The notes under the pieces are model-generated. The model was not told the origin of the DNA and made no database searches. It saw nothing but the letters and a program-made list of their open reading frames with translations. Positions 22,859 to 32,884 of a stretch of DNA of 64,000 bases are shown here, piece after piece. Positions within the stretch are counted from its first letter, which is position 1, and each line of letters opens with the position of its first letter. The DNA comes from Mesocentrotus franciscanus (taxonomy: Eukaryota > Echinodermata > Echinoidea > Camarodonta > Strongylocentrotidae): the NCBI GenBank assembly GCA_037976565.1, contig CP137684.1, forward strand, positions 17,728,339 through 17,792,338, given 5' to 3'. Position numbers and translations under genes: made by a program.

Positions 22859-23317
22859 CTGTAAAAATAAAGCAGAGATAAACGAAATAATTGTAACTTT
22901 TTTTTCAATTCTTATAAGCTCCCATGTAGGCAGGAAGTTTTGTGGATATTGTATCTTTATTCAAACAATGAACAAAATTAATTCATCATGGACATTACAA
23001 AAAAGTCGGTCTATCGACGGTGACTAATTACTCGGTTTAATTTTTGTATTTAAGCAACATTACTTCTCTCCACGCACCCAGGACTCAATTGGTATCAAGC
23101 AGATTGCAAAAAGTCAGTGTGATTGCATTAGCATGTGTGCGCTCGTAAGAAGCCAACTGGCTGGCATGCTCCCCATGGAGAGGAGAATGTGCATTGTAAT
23201 GTGCGGAATAGTAATTGATTCCAATGATCGAGGTCATAATAATACTGTAAGCGCTTTGGTCAGCACTTCATAACAAACGAATCTACATGATGGCTCCGGT
23301 TCTCTCTATACACTTAC
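22859..23317 (-). other. SRCR gene intron 2
   Basis: About 460 bp; no further feature recognised. Confidence 0.6.
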
Positions 23318-23671
23318 TTCTACAAAAGACGCCAGCGTGCTCGTAGCTATTACAGGTAGCATAGCCTGCCTCATTATGAGGGCATGACAGGAGATTGTCC
23401 TCCGACCCAGTGCACTCGACGAAGGTGAAGATCTCTGGGAGGTTGGTGTATCCATACTGTGAACAACACTTGGATGCAATAGCTGCGTCAAACCCTAGCT
23501 GTTGGCAAACCACATCGGCTTCTTCAATACCGAAGATATCGTCGCAAACTGTAAACCATGAGCCATTGTAGAAGATCTCTACACGACCTTCCAGTTCTGT
23601 TGGTCCATCCGCCAGACGTACGCTGCCATCAGCGACTTGCGTTGGGGAGACGGGTTCCAACGTTGGCATCA
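23318..23671 (-). CDS. SRCR gene exon 2: linker and first SRCR domain
   Basis: 118-codon phase-1 exon, acceptor ATCTTTTAAAG at 23671, donor AGAA|GTAAGTG at 23318. A short Pro-rich linker (MPTLEPVSPTQVADG) leads into SVRLADGPTELEGRVEIFYN, VCDDIFGIEEADVVC, QLGFDAAIASKCC, FVECTGSEDN, LSCPHNEAG, ATCNSYEHAGVFC. It is more diverged than the others and has an adjacent CC pair, giving eight cysteines. The previous exon joins it in frame at a split Val codon. Confidence 0.9.
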
Positions 23672-23699
23672 CTTTAAAAGATAGATCAGTATCGTATAT

Positions 23700-24167
23700 T
23701 TCATTTCATTTCATGTCGTTTATTTCCATTTCAAACTAAATAAAATAAAATACATGGGGTTGAATTGTACATAGTAAAACAATGAAACTTAACAATGTAA
23801 TTGTAATTGTAATTACAGGTCTACAGTGTACAACAGGCATAGAAAACAGGTTTGTCATGGAGGGGACTGCTGAAAAGCTGGGCTTGTAGATTCCAGCCCT
23901 CTATAACTTCTGGTTGAAAAATTAGTGTATCAATAATAAGGGAACGCATGATTCAAATCTATGCACCCTTACATTTCGTATGTTTGACCTTTTCTCTATA
24001 TATCTCTCTCCCGTTCTACGCAAAAAAGGGCTCTTTTGGTTACTATTACCCTAATTTTGTTTTGGAAGGTGTCCGGATTATACTTTAGAGTCTAAATGCA
24101 CAGCCTGTATCTACAAAAACAAAACAAAACAAACAAAATGGGGGGTCCGACATAGATTTCGGGGCCA
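23700..24167. other. Intron DNA with a TTTCAT-type repeat tail
   Basis: CATTTCATTTCATGTCG near 23702 resembles the AAATG-type LINE tails seen at 5470 and 54385, in the opposite orientation. The rest is unassigned. Confidence 0.45.
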
Positions 24168-24585
24168 TGTGTCCTGGGCGCGTCTTTTTTCAACGTAACC
24201 TAGCCATCCTAGCGCTGCATATTAATATTTGAATATATGAATATTTGCGTTGGTACGGCGTGATGGAGATCAAAATTAAATCAGCCAGATTCTGGACTAA
24301 CCAGTATGTCGCAATGATTGTGGACAAGTTACGACCTGGGTAGTCATTCGTTTACGGTTAGCCTCCCGATTTCCTTGCAATGTCATTTATTTTAAGTAAA
24401 CGTAGCTTAGCAATTTTGGTATGAAGTCTCATTATTTGATAAACTATCGCATCAGATTCTGTGTGCGTGCGTTTCATGAATATTCATGACTAGCGCATGA
24501 CGTATAGGTTCATATTGAGCCAATCAAATGCAGCGGTAGGATGGCTAGGTTACTTTAAAAAAGAAAAGACGCGTCCCGGGCGCCT
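24168..24585. mobile_element. MITE with CTGGGCGCGTCTTTT inverted ends
   Basis: Left GGGCGCGTCTTTTTTCAACG continuing TAACCTAGCCATCCTA is inverted at the right as TAGGATGGCTAGGTTACTTT and AAAAGACGCGTCCCGGGCG. Arms are about 45 bp. No coding capacity. Confidence 0.8.
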
Positions 24586-24639
24586 GTTAGCCAACAGCCT
24601 ATGTCGCCTAATGTTGAAACCTCTCCGTCTGCACTAATG

Positions 24640-25350
24640 TTTTATAAATCAGTGATTCAATGAAAGTTTGATTACTGTATTTTAATTTGGGGGAATGCCG
24701 GAAAAGGAAGTTCAGAAAGTTTGCCAAAACTGCAGAAAAGGGCACTTCGGATGGTACTCCAAGTTGAATGGTGGTTCTCTAGCCGAGATTTATTTCTTTG
24801 TTTGAAAACAGAAAATCTATCAGAACGGAGAGATAAACATGTTTTATGTATTTTGTGTAAAATTGTTCATGAAATGGTATCTGGTAGGTTTAAAAAGTAT
24901 TTTGTTATTAAAGAATATTATTATAGCTTGAGAAATGCTCATAAAACCTTAGAACTGCCAGAACTGCCAGAACCACATATGAATTTCAGGAAAAGGAGCT
25001 TATGATATAGAGGCATTAAATCTTGGAATAGGTTACCTATAACATAAACGTAAAAACGGTGTCTTTTTCCCTGTATTCCAATTACGGGTAATATAGATAT
25101 TAATTTTACAAAATTTACAATTAAGTTTTACAATATTTTAAATAACAGATAGTATTTATGTATCGTACGCTTCAATATTTATTTATATAACTAAACAATA
25201 TATCTTTCTCTGTATTCAAATCACGGGCAATATAGATAGTAACTTTATGAAATGCATTTTACTGTTTTAGTTTTACAATATTTTTAAATGGAAGATAATA
25301 TTCATGTTTTGTACGCTTAAGTATTTATTTATATAACAAAAACAAAATAA
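24640..25350 (+). mobile_element. CR1/L2-like LINE C-terminus with duplicated 3' tail
   Basis: Translation: ILIWGNAGKG, LPKLQKRALRMVLQV, LSERRDKHVLCILCKIVHEM, YYYSLRNAHKTLELPE, then a stop and YRGIKSWNRLP. This is the canonical LINE C-terminal order (QKRALR, LRRxKH, YxLRNA, GxKxWNxLP). Two diverged copies of a tail with TACGCTTxAxTATTTATTTA follow (25065-25195 and 25205-25350), and a third tail lies at 28745-28850. Confidence 0.78.
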
Positions 25351-25371
25351 ATATGATATAAGATATTATAT

Positions 25372-25743
25372 AATGCTAAATATATTACTCATTGCGGATG
25401 TAGTATCGAAAATAATATCGCTAGTGATATTCGTACAGGAGGACCGGCGCGACGGTCAAAAATTCGATCGATAATTGGAACAATAACGCACAAGGCCTAT
25501 TGGCCGACGCACACGGTGCTCGACCAATCAGCAGGCCGCTGGTTCAGCTAATTATGCACAAGGCCTAATGGTCGACGCATACGGTGCTCGACCAATCAGC
25601 TGTAGAGTATAAAACACCCTTGCTTACATTAGTTTTTATCACCTGACGAAGTGTTGCAGCGGCGCACGAAACGTCGAGATCTTTTAGATTCCTTATTGAC
25701 CACATTGCGAGACAAACGAATATCACTAGCGATATTATTTTCG
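25372..25743 (+). mobile_element. Penelope-like palindromic element, copy 1 (372 bp)
   Basis: Begins AATGCTAAATATATTACTCA and ends GATATTATTTTCG, flanked by a perfect 12-bp duplication AAGATATTATAT (25360-25371, 25744-25755). Contains CTGACGA (25643-25649) and CGAAACGTC (25667-25675), arranged like the core of a hammerhead ribozyme, and a TATAAAA upstream. Internal block CGCACAAGGCCTATTGGCC is duplicated (25490 and about 25556). The central block is inverted relative to the copy at 60830. Non-coding; probably non-autonomous. Confidence 0.82.
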
Positions 25744-25749
25744 AAGATA

Positions 25750-26202
25750 TTATATATTATTAACCGTATCAGACATCTGAGCAGGGCAATTTTTAAATTG
25801 TATTGCCCTCTAAGTTTAATTGATAAGACAACAAAACTACGGGTGATAAAAATATTATTGACCGCTCAGCAAAGTCAATGGGATTTTGTGTGTAATTTGG
25901 CGGTCAATACTGATACAAAGTAAACCAATGGACAAACTATATTGCCCGACCAGAAAAGTCAATGGCGAAATGCGTGTTAAACTAGCAGGCAATACGGTAG
26001 AGCCAACATCCGGGTATTTAGTAATTTTCTTCCAAAAAATATTTGACACACCAAATTGCCGCGGAGCTAGCTTGCGATTGCTGCTACATTGGTTTTGTAC
26101 GTAAAACTAGCAGACGATCGCTTGCTAGCTGCCGCGGCCGCATACGCACGCACAGCGCATTTGTCAACAAAATTTGTCAACAAGTATTTCGCAATCCCAA
26201 AG
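25750..26202. promoter_or_regulatory. Crypton-like element 5' region
   Basis: Two small hairpins (AGGGCAAT…ATTGCCCT near 25786-25815; TATTGACCGC…GCGGTCAATA near 25854-25910) precede the recombinase ORF. The same AGGGCAAT core recurs in the palindrome downstream of the ORF. The element boundary is not resolved. Confidence 0.4.
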
Positions 26203-27686
26203 ATGGCTGCCCCCAGCTCAACAAAACCAAAGCGTTTCGCGAGTTTCGACGAAGAAGAATTCTCTAAAATTCTTGGAAATAAAGACGCAGACAACACTAA
26301 AGGTCAACGAAGCACGCGGTCAACATTTTGAAAGAGTATTTCTTAGAAAAAAACATTGATATTGATCTCGAGACGGTGGACAAATCTACACTCGCTGCCA
26401 TCCTAAGTAAATTCTACGTTGAATTGAGGAAATCGGACGGATCGCATTACAAAACATCATCGTTAAATGCCCTGAAAGCTGGCATAAACAGGCATCTTAA
26501 ATCTGTGCGTTCAGATATAATCGACATAGCAAGGGATCGAGAATTTACCAAGGCTAACGTTGCATTCAGAGCAGCATTAGTGGAGTTGAAAAAACTTGGG
26601 AAAGGTGACACTGTGCATCATGAAGAGATAGAAAGTGAGGATATTCGAAAGCTGTACAGTTATTTCAATCAGGAGACACCTGCAGGACTTAGTGACAAGG
26701 TTTGGTTCGAGTTGAGTCTTTATTTTTGTCGTAGGGGTAGGGAGAACTTAAGAAACCTGAAAAAGGATCATTTCCAAGTGAAAGTAGATGCCAGTCAACG
26801 TGAGTATGTTACTCAAAGTATTGATGAGCTAACTAAGAAAACTAGAGAGGATAATCAAAGTTCTCGAGTGGATGGTGCGCGCATGTATGCTAGTCCTGGT
26901 GATCCACATTGTCCAGTTGCTTCGTTTAAGACATATTTGTCCAACTTAAATGATGAATGTGACTTTCTGTTTCAAACGCCGAAGCAAACCCGTCCCGAAT
27001 CGGGCCCATGGTACACGAAAACACCGATGGGGAAGAATACACTCGGTAATATGATGAAGAGCCTATCTCACAAGGCAAACCTGTCTAAGAAATACACCAA
27101 TCATTGTATAAGAACAACGAGCATCAGGATCCTTGACAAGGAAGGCTTTAATGATAGAGAAATTTGTCAAGTGAGCGGCCACAACAACCAGTCGAGTCTC
27201 GCAAGCTACACTGGCCGTGTGTCTACAAATCAGAAGATGAACATGTCCGATGCATTTTCCCGCGCCATTGGAGTTGCTCACCCTGTAGTTGTACCGTCTC
27301 TGAATACATCACACACAATTCCAGGTGACAACCCTGTTATTCAGGATGCAGGTCAGCCACGCATGATCCAGCAAACAGTGAGTGAACTTCAGGACGATAT
27401 TGAAGTTGTAAACTTTGATTTAGACTTTAACTTTGATGACATGCTATCATTACCAATGGCAAGCTCGCAGCTTTCAGTATTTTCTGTTCACTCAGAGTCA
27501 GAAACAGAAGTTACTGAAGAAGTAAGCATAGTCAATGATGTTCTGCAACCATTGGATACAAACAGAGCTTCTTCAAATACCTCTGCCGCCGAAACCATCA
27601 CAAACAGGAGCAGCACTTCAACTTCAAGTTCAAGTCACAGAATGCAAGTTCAGCAAACCCCATTTATGATGAAAATTGCAATGTGA
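26203..27686 (+). pseudogene. Crypton-type tyrosine recombinase (DUF3504), one frameshift
   Basis: Starts at ATG 26203 (MAAPSSTKPKRFASFDEEEF) in a good context; the frame slips near 26300, and a 452-codon stretch without ATG (26328-27686) carries on KEYFLEKNIDIDLETVDK. It has the DUF3504/tyrosine-recombinase layout: N-terminal helical DNA-binding-like region (SLNALKAGINRHL), first catalytic Arg in CRRGREN (26727-26747), H-x-x-R in NHCIRTT (27099-27119), GHNN (His 27180) and the nucleophile Tyr in SLASYTGR (27207). An acidic, Ser/Thr-rich tail follows. It lies in the 7.5-kb first intron of the SRCR gene, on the opposite strand. Apart from one indel it is intact, so the insertion is young or the shift is a sequence error. 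Confidence 0.85.
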
Positions 27687-28072
27687 CTATCAACTACTAC
27701 AATAACTAGACCAAAAAAGATTGTAAATAGCATCGTTTGAACTTGGATTTTTGTAAATAGTGTTCTTATTGAAACCTTTTCGAGTTGCATTTTTTTCAAC
27801 ATTGAAGGAACTTGAACTCCTTGACTTTTGTGATTTTGGAAATTGATTGGATTTAATTTTCAAATTGAATTATCTTCACTTTTCAAGGCTGGAATCTCCA
27901 AAATTGGTAAGTTTTACTCTCAGTTTTCCTTTCTATCCAATTTTTTCTGTGGATACAAAAAAAAAAAAAAAAAACACACACACACAAATTTAAAAACACA
28001 AAAACACAAAAACACAAAAGAAAAATATTTAAAGTTTCTTGTTTGCTCTAGATATCTGATGTGGTTAATAAT
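27687..28072. other. 3' flank of Crypton-like ORF
   Basis: AT-rich with an A run, CACACA and a short (ACACAAAA)n tract (27958-28018). Two TGTAAAT strings follow the stop. No gene. Confidence 0.5.
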
Positions 28073-28179
28073 AGTAATATTGACTGCCTAATTCAGGGCA
28101 ATACGACTTGTCATATATCGCCCTCACCTTCGGTTCGGGCGATATATGTCGTATTGCCCTGAAGGCAGTCAATATTACT
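28073..28179. repeat. Near-perfect palindrome, 107 bp
   Basis: Left arm AGTAATATTGACTGCC…CAGGGCAATACGAC…CATATATCGCCC is inverted in GGGCGATATATG…GTCGTATTGCCCTG…GGCAGTCAATATTACT, with a spacer of about 12 bp. Related motif AGGGCAAT sits upstream of the Crypton-like ORF. Confidence 0.9.
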
Positions 28180-28562
28180 TAATTATACAACTCACTCCCA
28201 GATCCTAATCAAATGATTGGTCATGCGCGGTCACTTGTGATTCATTTACTGAGACTATCACATCTTTTTTCATGAAAAAGCGTGCAATATTTTTCATACT
28301 ATCACACGTTTTTATAGTGTATGTACATGATGCGCAGTAGTGCGCGTAGAGGTGAGGACGCTTAATACTATGTGTGCATGGGCCTATTCTTGCGCAGCAC
28401 TATGCGTAAATGGGTATAGAGGTAAGTGCGCTTACTATAGCTATGTGTGCGCACTTAATTAAGCCTTATTAAACTTGAGATTTATTTGTCAGCCATACTG
28501 TCGCGAAACAATCTTGATAGAATTCTTTTTACATCAAATAACAAGGATTTAGGAGTTTCGTT

Positions 28563-28738
28563 GTATAAAACAAATGATGTATGTTTTGATTCGTTCATTA
28601 TACGATCTATCCGCCCTCCTTGATGCTGTGTGTATCTATCGCACTCAGCCTAATGGCTTCGTGCTATAGATACACACAGCCTCATCTCGAGTGCGGATAG
28701 ATCGTATAATGAACTCATGCGCATGCATCATTTGTATA
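28563..28738. repeat. Long palindrome, 176 bp
   Basis: Arms include TATAAAACAAATGATG / CATCATTTGTATA, TTCATTATACGATCTATCCG / CGGATAGATCGTATAATGAA and CTGTGTGTATCTAT / ATAGATACACACAG around a short centre. Could form a cruciform. Family unknown. Confidence 0.88.
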
Positions 28739-28744
28739 TTAAGA

Positions 28745-29101
28745 TATACATTTTACTGTTTTAAATTGTTATAGTTTCAAATTATTTTAAATAGTTGATA
28801 GTATTTATATTTCGTACGCTTAAATATTTATTTAACAAAAAATAAAAACCGTTGATTTGGAAAGAATGGGGGGTGCGGTGGTAGTATCTTGGTTTGTGCA
28901 TTTTCTGTTTTCTTCTTTATTTTAATGTTATTTGTTTGTTTTTTAATATTTGTATGTTATAATATGTGTTATCTTATATAATTGTACATGTTAATTCTTT
29001 GAAATGCTAGCGCGCCGTAATGACAGTATAGCTAAAGCAGGGGTAATTAGCTCCAAGTTTGGAAGCGCTTAGTGATTGTAATAAGTGCTATACAAAAACT
29101 G

Positions 29102-29136
<35 letters not shown>

Positions 29137-29205
29137 GTATTGTTAATGTGCACGGACCTGCGTGGGTGCCGTGCAAAATTGAAAAAAACCTAACTGAACT
29201 GAATG
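28745..29205 (+). repeat. LINE/SINE 3' tails with (ATT)n
   Basis: 28745-28850 matches the tails at 25065-25350 (TTTCGTACGCTTAAATATTT). At 29060-29138, AAGTGCTATACAAAAACTGAG runs into (ATT)n, a typical SINE/LINE end. GAACTGAATGAA near 29197 looks like another tail. Confidence 0.6.
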
Positions 29206-31217
29206 AATTATATGCCCAGAACTGATAAAGGTAAATTATACTGTGTGTAGCCTAAAAGAGCAAAAATAGGGGGTCCACTTTTAAGTAGATATTTCAAGAA
29301 AAAATTGTTAAAACACAAGTCTTTGAAAGTGATTTAAATCACCGTTTTTTGTTTTAATCACGGAGATTTAAATCGCGCAATCCCTAATTGCTATTCTGTA
29401 AATATACATTTGTATACGGCAGTTTTCATTTTCATTTTCAAAATTTATCAGGTCAATAAATAATCCCGACCAAGGAAACGACGTTTTAGTGATACCTAAT
29501 AATTTTTTTTTAAAGATGACTTGAGTCATTAAAGATAATCACTTTGAGATGAAAACCTTCAATTGTAATATCTTAAAGTCTTGTGATATTCATTTACACA
29601 CATGATTCGAATTCTTTTCTTCCACGGTTTTGTTGCAAGTTTGATTAGAACACGCAGATAAAAATAAAAAGACGAATGTTGTCCTTACCCCAGTATTTTG
29701 CAACGGTTGCTTAATATACATGTGTTGTCTTAGTAAGTGCCTATTTCAACGCATGTCCACCTTTTTAACACCTCAAATCTGCTGAGAGCATAATATATGA
29801 CTAATGTCTGGTTGCCTCAAAACATTTTATATAAAATTGGCCTTTTTTAAATAAAAACTCCTTTCTTCTCTAGTCTTTGCTTCCATCTTCAAACACTTCA
29901 ACGAGCAGTTAAAATAGTCCAAACTCATAGTACAAACATGTATTTAGGCTATACGATAAATATCAAGTTGCCCCTATTACCAGTGCTTTGCAATGTCCGG
30001 TATGCGGAAAGCAAGCTATGATTTTGCTAATGCGTAAGTTTAAAATATAATAATACGCACTCCAACATCAGCGTACATTGGAAACAAAATCATTTTATCC
30101 CCGACCTTTATTATTTTTTAACTCGGCTGCAGAAAAGGATATAGCCTAAAACTGCAGAGGCGAAATTAGATCTTATCACGGGAAACATTTCTATTGTGTT
30201 CCTGTTTTGTTTTCTTCTAACAAGCCACACAAAAAAAGGGGGTGGTCATCACTTTTATGGTGTCTTGTTTAGTCCAAAATTGTTTAACAAGCAAGATTAA
30301 GGGATGGTTTTGAGTAATTTTTCGAGGGGTGAAATGAAATGATGGCCCACTGTATACATCTAATTCGTAGGAGGGGGTGGGCGTGTACCTTGTCCGCCTG
30401 GATTTCCACACATATCTGTCACAATAAAATGTGTGACTAAAAGAAAAGAGACATCTATTCATGATTATTGCAAAGCAATCCCACTTGCCAAGTGAAAAGG
30501 CCGCACTAATCTACATAATGTATTGAAGTATAATTCCGACATTGCAGGATTATCATAAAACAGAAACACACAAAGCAAAACAAGAAAGAAATAGTAGTAT
30601 ATAATCTATAAACCCAACCTCAAAGGCAAATTATACTCAAACGAAACTGTACAAATGGAATTACACACGACAAAAAATAATATTGCTATTACTGTAAACA
30701 AAACGAAAAACAATAAAAGCATATTAACTAGACACAAATGCTCGAAAAGGTAAAGGCAAATTGTATCCCCAAAAATTATACAAGTCATATCAGATTATAC
30801 TCGTCAAAAAGTAACCTTTCTATTTAAAATCATAAGCATGTATTGAGATTATCGATTACGGTTGAATGGCAGTAAAAGAAAATAAGGGGAGCATTTGTGT
30901 GAGAAACAAAAACGTTCCAAGATTCCAAGTCGTCGAGCAAATCTTTCCAAAACTTAATTAGAGCATATATTGATACATGCATCATTCAACTTGATGATTA
31001 TTTCCTTCTCCTACATGGAAATGTCACCTACCACAACCTTTGGCTACAAAATCCAGCAGAATAGACTTAACCAAAAAAAAACATCATCAAAACATAAATA
31101 AACAAATCTAATCAAAAACCGAAATAGAGCAGATATAACATTAAGCATGCATGAGTGTTTCCTTGTCTAACATACACGTCTTAATACATGCGTAATGGGG
31201 AAAATTATGTGACTTAC
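29206..31217 (-). other. 5' part of SRCR gene intron 1, no feature recognised
   Basis: AT-rich intron DNA. Open frames at 30217-30462 and 30606-30788 have no protein-like pattern. Confidence 0.55.
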
Positions 31218-31290
31218 CGCCTTCGGGTGAAGTAGCACAACCTGAGGCTACAAGAGCCACCAGGAGGGTGCTCAAAAAAGGGACTACCAT
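31218..31290 (-). CDS. SRCR gene exon 1: start codon and signal peptide
   Basis: ATG at 31290-31288 in the context AGACCATGG opens MVVPFFSTLLVALVASG, followed by CATSPEG. This is a classic signal peptide (hydrophobic core, small residues before the predicted cleavage). The donor GGCG|GTAAGTC at 31218 leaves phase 1, matching exon 2. No transmembrane segment occurs elsewhere in the model. The upstream region (31291-31450) has an AATAAAG-like AT motif on the minus strand near 31420 that might serve as a TATA element; this is weak. Confidence 0.85.
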
Positions 31291-31727
31291 GGTCTATCTG
31301 GTCCGTAAAACCAACTCCGAAAAGATCTACAGTAGATGAGGTCGTAATATCGGAGCTTTTACTTGGTCACTGGTCCTAACTTGGCAACGATCAAAGCCGG
31401 AATGCTCAAACGCAAAACTTTATTTCAAGATATACTGCTAAGTTTGGTCCCAGTATAATTCGCCAAGCATCATGCATGGGCGTGACCAAGGTCAAATCGG
31501 GTCAATTCTTGATGAAATGCGTCTTCCTATTGGACAATTCACTAGCCAATCATATTGTTTTCCTCGTCTAGACAATACTCAGACAGGGAAAGACCATGAT
31601 ATTAACCCATTGTCTATTTCATTGATAAATCTTTAACAAATATGCGTGTGCATGATAGCTTGATAGCTTGATTACTATTACTGTTAGTAGCATTTCCATT
31701 GATATTCTTCTTATTATTATATATATA

Positions 31728-32884
31728 TAGGTTTTCCCGGCCAATTTCGTCAAAGCAGCAATCAATTTCATTAACATGCATTCATGTTCGAGCAAATTTT
31801 CTCCACTCGTTGCTCCCCTGTTTCATTTTTAAACTTGTTGCATTCAATTTCGTTTCGAGTCACCGAATTTTCTAAACATGCACATTCAAATTAAAGCTTG
31901 GTTCAGTCAATTTGGAAATGCGTAAGGGTCATTCAATTTCGCCAATGTTGAGTGGGAGGAGAATTCTTTGGCGAACTGCAGTTTCATTTTCGTCTATGAG
32001 CAACCTCTTTCGCAATCGGGTCATTCAAATGAAAACTAGACCTCATAATCATAGTATGTGGCTCGATGTTTATTCGGATATTCAGTATTTCATATTCATT
32101 CATTTATTCTTTTTCTCTATGATCTTTTCTGACATGATTTCACATTATACAATCTTCTTTATTTTTTCTGATATATTTATATAGCATTTTATTTTTTTCT
32201 TTCTTTCGACATTCTTTATTCTTTATTCATATCTTCATATTTTTCATTATAAATGAGGTTATTTTTTTTAATGGTTTGTTTTGATCAATTTTGATTGAGT
32301 AGGTGATCTTTCTTTCTTTTCATTTTACGTCTTTTTCTTTATTCATCATTGTATTTTGTTTCCATCATATCCATGTTTATATATTAAAGCAGAACTCTAC
32401 CGCTGTCCAGGATCGGTATATATATCTTGTGCTTAGAAGAGAAGTCACAAATTGTGCACCTTCTCTGGAGACAGTTACCTGTGTAATGACAGATATCTGC
32501 TAACGAATACGCATGTCATTCCCACAAGTAAACTTTGCATAAAATTATTCAAACAGAAGTATATTAAGTGACAAATTAACAACAAATGAAAAGCAATGCA
32601 CAGATGTCACACATGTATGCCTAATGACGAAATTGAATGCTCGAATACATACCAACGTCTGTCCGGCGCGAATTTGAATGCTCTTTGCACGCTTTTCTAA
32701 ATTGAATGCTCGTTTTGCACGTCTCCGTGACAAGAGTGTGAAATCGCATGCTACTAAAATCAATTTGAATGACGCAATTAGCTTTTTGAATGTTGATCTA
32801 CATAGTCAATCAATTTCGCACGAACTTGAATGAACGTAACGTTAATTCGGATGCTAAGGTTACGAAGTTGGGCGGGAAAACCTA
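31728..32884. mobile_element. DNA element with TAGGTTTTCCCG inverted ends
   Basis: Left TAGGTTTTCCCGGCCAATTT and right AAGTTGGGCGGGAAAACCTA are inverted, flanked by TA (TATA). The ends carry many copies of CATTCAAATT/TCAATTTCG, direct on the left and inverted on the right. Copy B at about 49125 has the uninterrupted site. TA duplication fits a Tc1/mariner-type mechanism, but no transposase is seen. Confidence 0.82.

Larger units (their letters stand above)
11120..31290 (-). other. Multi-SRCR secreted protein gene, nine exons
   Basis: Gene model built by eye on the minus strand. Exons: 31290-31218, 23671-23318, 22858-21719, 21097-20780, 19528-19202, 18819-18502, 13771-13451, 12948-12628 and 11463-11120. 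All eight introns have GT-AG ends and phase 1, and every internal exon length is a multiple of three. The joined frame is open for 1171 codons. Layout: signal peptide, SRCR, unknown Cys-rich helical region, six SRCR. Five to six of the SRCR domains carry the six-Cys pattern of group A; the first has an extra CC pair. SRCR proteins bind polyanionic, microbial or protein ligands; a secreted recognition or clearance role is inferred. RNA evidence would be needed to confirm joins and to exclude further exons. Confidence 0.85.
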
